Part shown: positions 60,589 through 64,000 of the stretch, one piece after another
Layout: each line of letters opens with the position of its first letter
Numbering within the stretch: the stretch's first letter is position 1
DNA from: Halichondria panicea
Lineage: Eukaryota > Porifera > Demospongiae > Suberitida > Halichondriidae
Reading direction: 5' to 3'
Length of the DNA stretch: 64,000 nt
Assembly (NCBI RefSeq): GCF_963675165.1
Contig: NC_087379.1
Coordinates: forward strand, 372,001-436,000
Translations under genes and position numbers: made by a program
The notes under the pieces: generated by a model
The model's database searches: none
What the model saw: the letters and a program-made list of their open reading frames with translations, nothing else
Told to the model about the DNA's origin: nothing

Positions 60589-63327
60589 ATGATTTATATA
60601 TTGCAAGTCTGTAAATGCTGTTTGACTCTGATACTCTCTCTGATGGTGTTGATTCCCACCGTTCAGACTGAGCAGCCATTGAGACTGCTCTCACTACTCC
60701 CCTACCCCATCCCCAGGACTGGACAGCCTCAACCAGCCTTTGATGAAGGGCCAGCTGTGTACTTAGCCTCACAGTTAGCAGTGGAAGCAATCAACAACAG
60801 AACTGACATACTGCCTGGGTACACAGTGGAGCTAATACAGGGAGACTGTGGCTGCGATTTAGTCAACACTTTGGTAATATCTTTGTTTGAGCATATTATC
60901 TACAACGAGTTGAATGTTCACGGTGTGGTGGGTCCGGGGTGTTCGGAGTCAACCCTGTTCCTGGGCAGGCAGATAGCACAACCTGCGTTGGAAGTGTTGT
61001 CTCTGAGTCTGGCCGGTTCAGAAGAATTGGGTGATCGTACAATCTATCCAAACTCTTACAGTGCTATTGACTCTGCTGAAGTGTATGTCGAAGCGATCGA
61101 GGCAGTTGCCAAAAGTGGAGAATGGGTAAATGTATTCGTATTTCATGATTTGTCGAGGAACTTTTATACGTCTATTCGAACACAGTTGGAGTGCACCAAC
61201 AGTACAACTCAGTACCACTTCATCAGTTTGTTTGATGGAAATCTCCGCTATCCTCCTGATTTTAGCCTTCCCCGTCAGTGCAAGTCAGTCAGCCGGATCG
61301 CACTGTTTCTGGCGAGCGCTGATGTTATCAGTGAACTCATCTGCTTGTTTACCTTTACCGAAAGATTTCAGGACGTGGTGTACCCAAATTTTCAATTTGT
61401 CATCGTCAACCGTACTCCACAGTCTATCATTAAAGACACTTCATTTCTTTACGAGAATCAAACTATCAATTGCACGGCTAAACAAATTTCCGATCATTTA
61501 CATGGCTCTGTATTTCTCGAGTATCGTTTTACTCCGTCTAACCCCAACGTTACCACGGCTACTGGTATGACTTATACTGAATTTGAAGCATTGTACAATC
61601 AACAAGTAAAAGAATTCAATAACAATAACACCAGTGATGATGAAGTCCTGCCAAGTGTGTGGGCGTCGGTCTACTTTGACTCCACTTGGGCACTCGCTCT
61701 AGCTCTGAATAATTCCAGAAATGAACTGATGGCAAAAATTGGTTTAGAGCTCTCAGAGTATCGACCAGGACATTCAAATGCTACAGCTATTATGAGGAAG
61801 GAACTTGAACGGCTTGAATTCAATGGAGTCTCTGGCAAGTTTGCGATCGGGAGTAATGGTTTTGTGAAGCGTTTGGTAGATATTCGCCAGTTTATGAATG
61901 GAACTTTTCAACGACATGATTACTACGACAGCTCCACTGGGAATATAAGTAATTTTGAACACGAAAAGGGGGGAGTTGAATACATCAAATGGAACTTTAT
62001 CGAAGTGCTTGTGTCTGACCCGGTCAAGGGTGCCCTACTGATTTGCTTGGTCCTTTTTGTGACACTAACGATATTTGCGATACACGTTGTGAGTACCTTG
62101 AACACTAACCATCCGTCCATCAAAGCCACCAACCCCAAGTTATACCACTTTGCATATGTTGGTACCTACGTCCAATCCACTGCCACTATCATCTACATTG
62201 TGGGGGACACTCTGGGTTTGATTCCTTACATCTCTCACTGTTTTCTACTACATTTCACCGTGGTGGCCATCAGTACTGGTTCTGTTCTTGTGTTTGCTTC
62301 TTTGACGGCTATCTCGTTTCGTATCTATCGCATCTTTGTCCATTACATGCATCCTGGTATGTTGATCCGTGATGGTTTTCTACTTGGCTTCATCATAGTG
62401 ACAACAAGTGTGTATTTTATCTGTTACTTTGTTGTCAGTTTGGTTTATCGACCAGACGAATCTCGAGTATGTGTTAGTACCCAAGGAGATACAGTTACTC
62501 AGCGTGCTATTTGCCACTACCGACTTCCCCAGTGGATACTAGTATCTCAAATTATCCCTATTCTCATAACTGTACTGGCTGTTGCGTTTTCGTTGCTCAG
62601 TTTCAAGAAGGTGACAATTCAACAGTTCAAGACTAACTCCATCATAATTGTTTGTTTCTTCTCCTTTATTAATACGGGAGTTTGGATTCTATATTACGAA
62701 TTTCAAGTGATTGGTTCGTCTACTAACCCGTCGCTAGGGCCTGTGGTGGGGATCACTGGAGCCAGTCTTGTGGTTTGCCTCCTGTTCCTGTATCTACCGC
62801 CATCTCTGCCTGTGCTAGGGGACTACTATCAAGCCCATTTAAAGAAGTATCGCTCTCCTTGCTGCCTTAAGATAACAAATGGAATGTGTGCCCACAACAA
62901 AGACAATGCTAACAGCAACACTGATGATGCACTCACTACGGATGATGTCATGACCACCACTGATTCAATGCTTTATAAATATTCATACTCCAAATCTCAA
63001 GACGATGCTATAGCGATTAACGACCTTGACCCTGTGTGTTCCCCTAGGGCAAATGTGCAAACTACTGATGATGTCATGACCACCACTGATTCAATGCTTT
63101 ATAAATATTCATACTCCAAATCTCAAGACGATGCTATAGCGATTAACGACCTTGACCCTGTGTGTTCCCCTAGGGCAAATGTGCAAACTACTGATGATGT
63201 CATGACCACCACTGATTCAATGCTTTATAGATATTCATTCTCCAAATCTCAAGACGAGACTATAGCGATTAACGACCTTGACCCTGTGTGTCCCCCTAGG
63301 GCAAAATGTGCAAATAACTGTTTGTGA
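60589..63327 (+). CDS. GABA-B-like metabotropic receptor, divergent single-copy member
   Basis: Single exon, 912 aa from MIYILQVCKCCLTLILS. Signal peptide (about 1-28), Venus-flytrap domain (LLSLLPYPIPRTG, YTVELIQGDCGC, GVVGPGCSEST, SLAGSEELGDR, LEFNGVSGKFAIG), seven TMs from about 480 to 745 (IKATNPKLYHF, SFRIYRIFVHYMHPG, a TM3-side Cys in SHCFLLHF and a loop-2 Cys in RAICHYRLP, FLYLPPSLPVLGDYY). It is related to both array types, closer to A in the N-terminus (LLPYP, GDCGC), but clearly separate. The cytoplasmic tail is about 165 aa, much longer than in A or B, and ends with three 42-aa repeats (62935 onward). The expected role is G-protein signalling with an unknown ligand. It was not drawn into the A/B duplications and may be the conserved ancestral-type gene. 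Confidence 0.92.
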   Translation: MIYILQVCKCCLTLILSLMVLIPTVQTEQPLRLLSLLPYPIPRTGQPQPAFDEGPAVYLASQLAVEAINNRTDILPGYTVELIQGDCGCDLVNTLVISLFEHIIYNELNVHGVVGPGCSESTLFLGRQIAQPALEVLSLSLAGSEELGDRTIYPNSYSAIDSAEVYVEAIEAVAKSGEWVNVFVFHDLSRNFYTSIRTQLECTNSTTQYHFISLFDGNLRYPPDFSLPRQCKSVSRIALFLASADVISELICLFTFTERFQDVVYPNFQFVIVNRTPQSIIKDTSFLYENQTINCTAKQISDHLHGSVFLEYRFTPSNPNVTTATGMTYTEFEALYNQQVKEFNNNNTSDDEVLPSVWASVYFDSTWALALALNNSRNELMAKIGLELSEYRPGHSNATAIMRKELERLEFNGVSGKFAIGSNGFVKRLVDIRQFMNGTFQRHDYYDSSTGNISNFEHEKGGVEYIKWNFIEVLVSDPVKGALLICLVLFVTLTIFAIHVVSTLNTNHPSIKATNPKLYHFAYVGTYVQSTATIIYIVGDTLGLIPYISHCFLLHFTVVAISTGSVLVFASLTAISFRIYRIFVHYMHPGMLIRDGFLLGFIIVTTSVYFICYFVVSLVYRPDESRVCVSTQGDTVTQRAICHYRLPQWILVSQIIPILITVLAVAFSLLSFKKVTIQQFKTNSIIIVCFFSFINTGVWILYYEFQVIGSSTNPSLGPVVGITGASLVVCLLFLYLPPSLPVLGDYYQAHLKKYRSPCCLKITNGMCAHNKDNANSNTDDALTTDDVMTTTDSMLYKYSYSKSQDDAIAINDLDPVCSPRANVQTTDDVMTTTDSMLYKYSYSKSQDDAIAINDLDPVCSPRANVQTTDDVMTTTDSMLYRYSFSKSQDETIAINDLDPVCPPRAKCANNCL
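62935..63309 (+). repeat. Three 126-bp coding repeats in receptor tail
   Basis: Units start at 62935, 63061 and 63187, coding for TTDDVMTTTDSMLYKYSYSK followed by SQDDAIAINDLDPVCSPRAN and VQ. Units 1 and 2 differ by a single base by eye, so the duplication is very recent; unit 3 has several changes. Confidence 0.95.
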
Positions 63328-63543
63328 AGTATAACAAAAGACAATTATAGCTAGCTACCACCGCCACATAGCTAGCTATACATGTATGTGTGGTCATGCC
63401 TAGCTTGGTCTCATGTACGTATATATTATTATTATGTTAACAGTAATCATTTTCAATTTTCAATTAGTTTCAGCAATAATTATTATATTCAACAACATTT
63501 TGAACAACATTCAGTAAAAATAATGACAAGCAAATTATAACTT
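63328..63543. other. Convergent 3' intergenic region
   Basis: A short AT-rich gap between the 3' ends of the receptor and HIKESHI. Nothing else is seen. Confidence 0.5.
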
Positions 63544-64000
63544 TTACAAAGATTTCCAAAACTTTGGATCCATTTGCAATCTCCTCTGAAAGTTCCCATA
63601 CCACTGTTGCAGTGCAGAGGCGGGTATGTAAGTCTCCGCTGGGTTCAGCATACTTTGCTTGGGGTCAACAGCAAATGATGTCGCATAATTGAACAAGCTC
63701 TCGAGCATTTTTTGACTAAACTCTGCAAATTGAGACACGGTGGAAGCCTCCGTATTAGCAGAAGGGGTCTTTTGTGATATTTCTGTTAGTGGTTCTACTG
63801 ATATCCCAATGAGTGCTTGTGTGGCAAGCATACTAGTAGACAGTGCTCCCATCGACTGGCCAAACGGGTTTAGCGGTGTGGTGTCCGTGGGTTTCAGTCT
63901 TGCTATCTTGAATATTGCACTGGGTTTGTCATTGGAGATATACCCAAGTAGTTGCCAAGAGACGCTTCCATCGGGGCCAGGCCATCCAATGTGTATAGAG
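63544..64000 (-). CDS. HIKESHI: Hikeshi (OPI10 family), C-terminal part
   Basis: The nuclear import carrier for HSP70 in other eukaryotes, taking HSP70 into the nucleus in heat stress. The minus strand reads DGSVSWQLLGYISNDKPSAI, FKIARLKP, LNPFGQSMGALSTSML, IGISVEPL, EFSQKMLESLFNYATSFAVD, ETYIPASALQQWYGNFQRRL and DPKFWKSL, then a stop. This fits the family signatures (WQLLGFxxNxKPSAIFKIS, IGISVE, FYNFASSFA, IPxxxxxxWYxNFxRR). About 152 codons are present. The N-terminal part, including the start, lies beyond the window edge, and no frame break is seen. Confidence 0.9.
   Translation of the reverse strand, partial: SIHIGWPGPDGSVSWQLLGYISNDKPSAIFKIARLKPTDTTPLNPFGQSMGALSTSMLATQALIGISVEPLTEISQKTPSANTEASTVSQFAEFSQKMLESLFNYATSFAVDPKQSMLNPAETYIPASALQQWYGNFQRRLQMDPKFWKSL

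Noticed and set aside
1-64000. tRNA or rRNA genes
   Set aside because: I looked for tRNA B-box-like words and conserved rRNA segments and saw none convincing; a covariance-model scan was not possible here.

Overview
The window looks like nuclear DNA of a marine demosponge, possibly Amphimedon or a relative. This is an inference: the DNA is AT-rich, the genes are eukaryotic (a spliced NTHL1 homologue with GT-AG introns and a Hikeshi homologue), class C GPCRs of the GABA-B type are locally amplified, and small palindromic transposons are very dense. I see no bacterial, CRISPR or operon features.

About 57 kb (1-56,907) is a birth-and-death array of two intronless GABA-B-like receptor types, here called A and B, all on the + strand. 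Type A (about 745-757 aa) has a signal peptide, a Venus-flytrap ligand domain and seven TM helices. It is whole at 2720-4975 and 31895-34168, split by a transposon at 12273-15627, frameshifted at 37562-39866, and present as fragments at 1-1772, 11242-11670, 18607-18896, 28446-28657 and 30060-30362. Type B (about 696-702 aa) is whole at 16144, 20714, 40614, 49545 and 54808, with 5' scraps at 2083, 4984, 10878, 30450 and 34275. The recurring order is A then B, about 0.5-0.75 kb apart when nothing has inserted. The ancestral duplicating unit was therefore an A-B pair. GABA-B receptors are obligate heterodimers in other animals, so paired partners are an attractive but unproven reading. Several duplicated segments also carry downstream DNA, including a copy of the 5' end of the neighbouring NTHL1 gene (26438-26621) and two copies of a HIRAN-like gene fragment (43.4 and 53.5 kb).

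Mobile DNA fills most gaps: a 5'-truncated CR1/L2-like LINE (23.17-26.34 kb, minus), a fragment of a LINE with a restriction-like endonuclease (52.5-53.48 kb, minus), a small solo LTR, hAT-like and mariner-like non-autonomous elements, foldback elements, and a family sharing the terminus TAGCCTCGA that ranges from about 1.09 kb down to 41-bp hairpins. Many members have exact 9-10 bp target duplications.

The right end (57-64 kb) is ordinary single-copy DNA: a five-exon endonuclease III (NTHL1) whose long N-terminus carries nine SUMO-consensus motifs, a divergent single-copy GABA-B-like receptor with three 42-residue tail repeats, and the C-terminal part of HIKESHI on the minus strand, running off the window.
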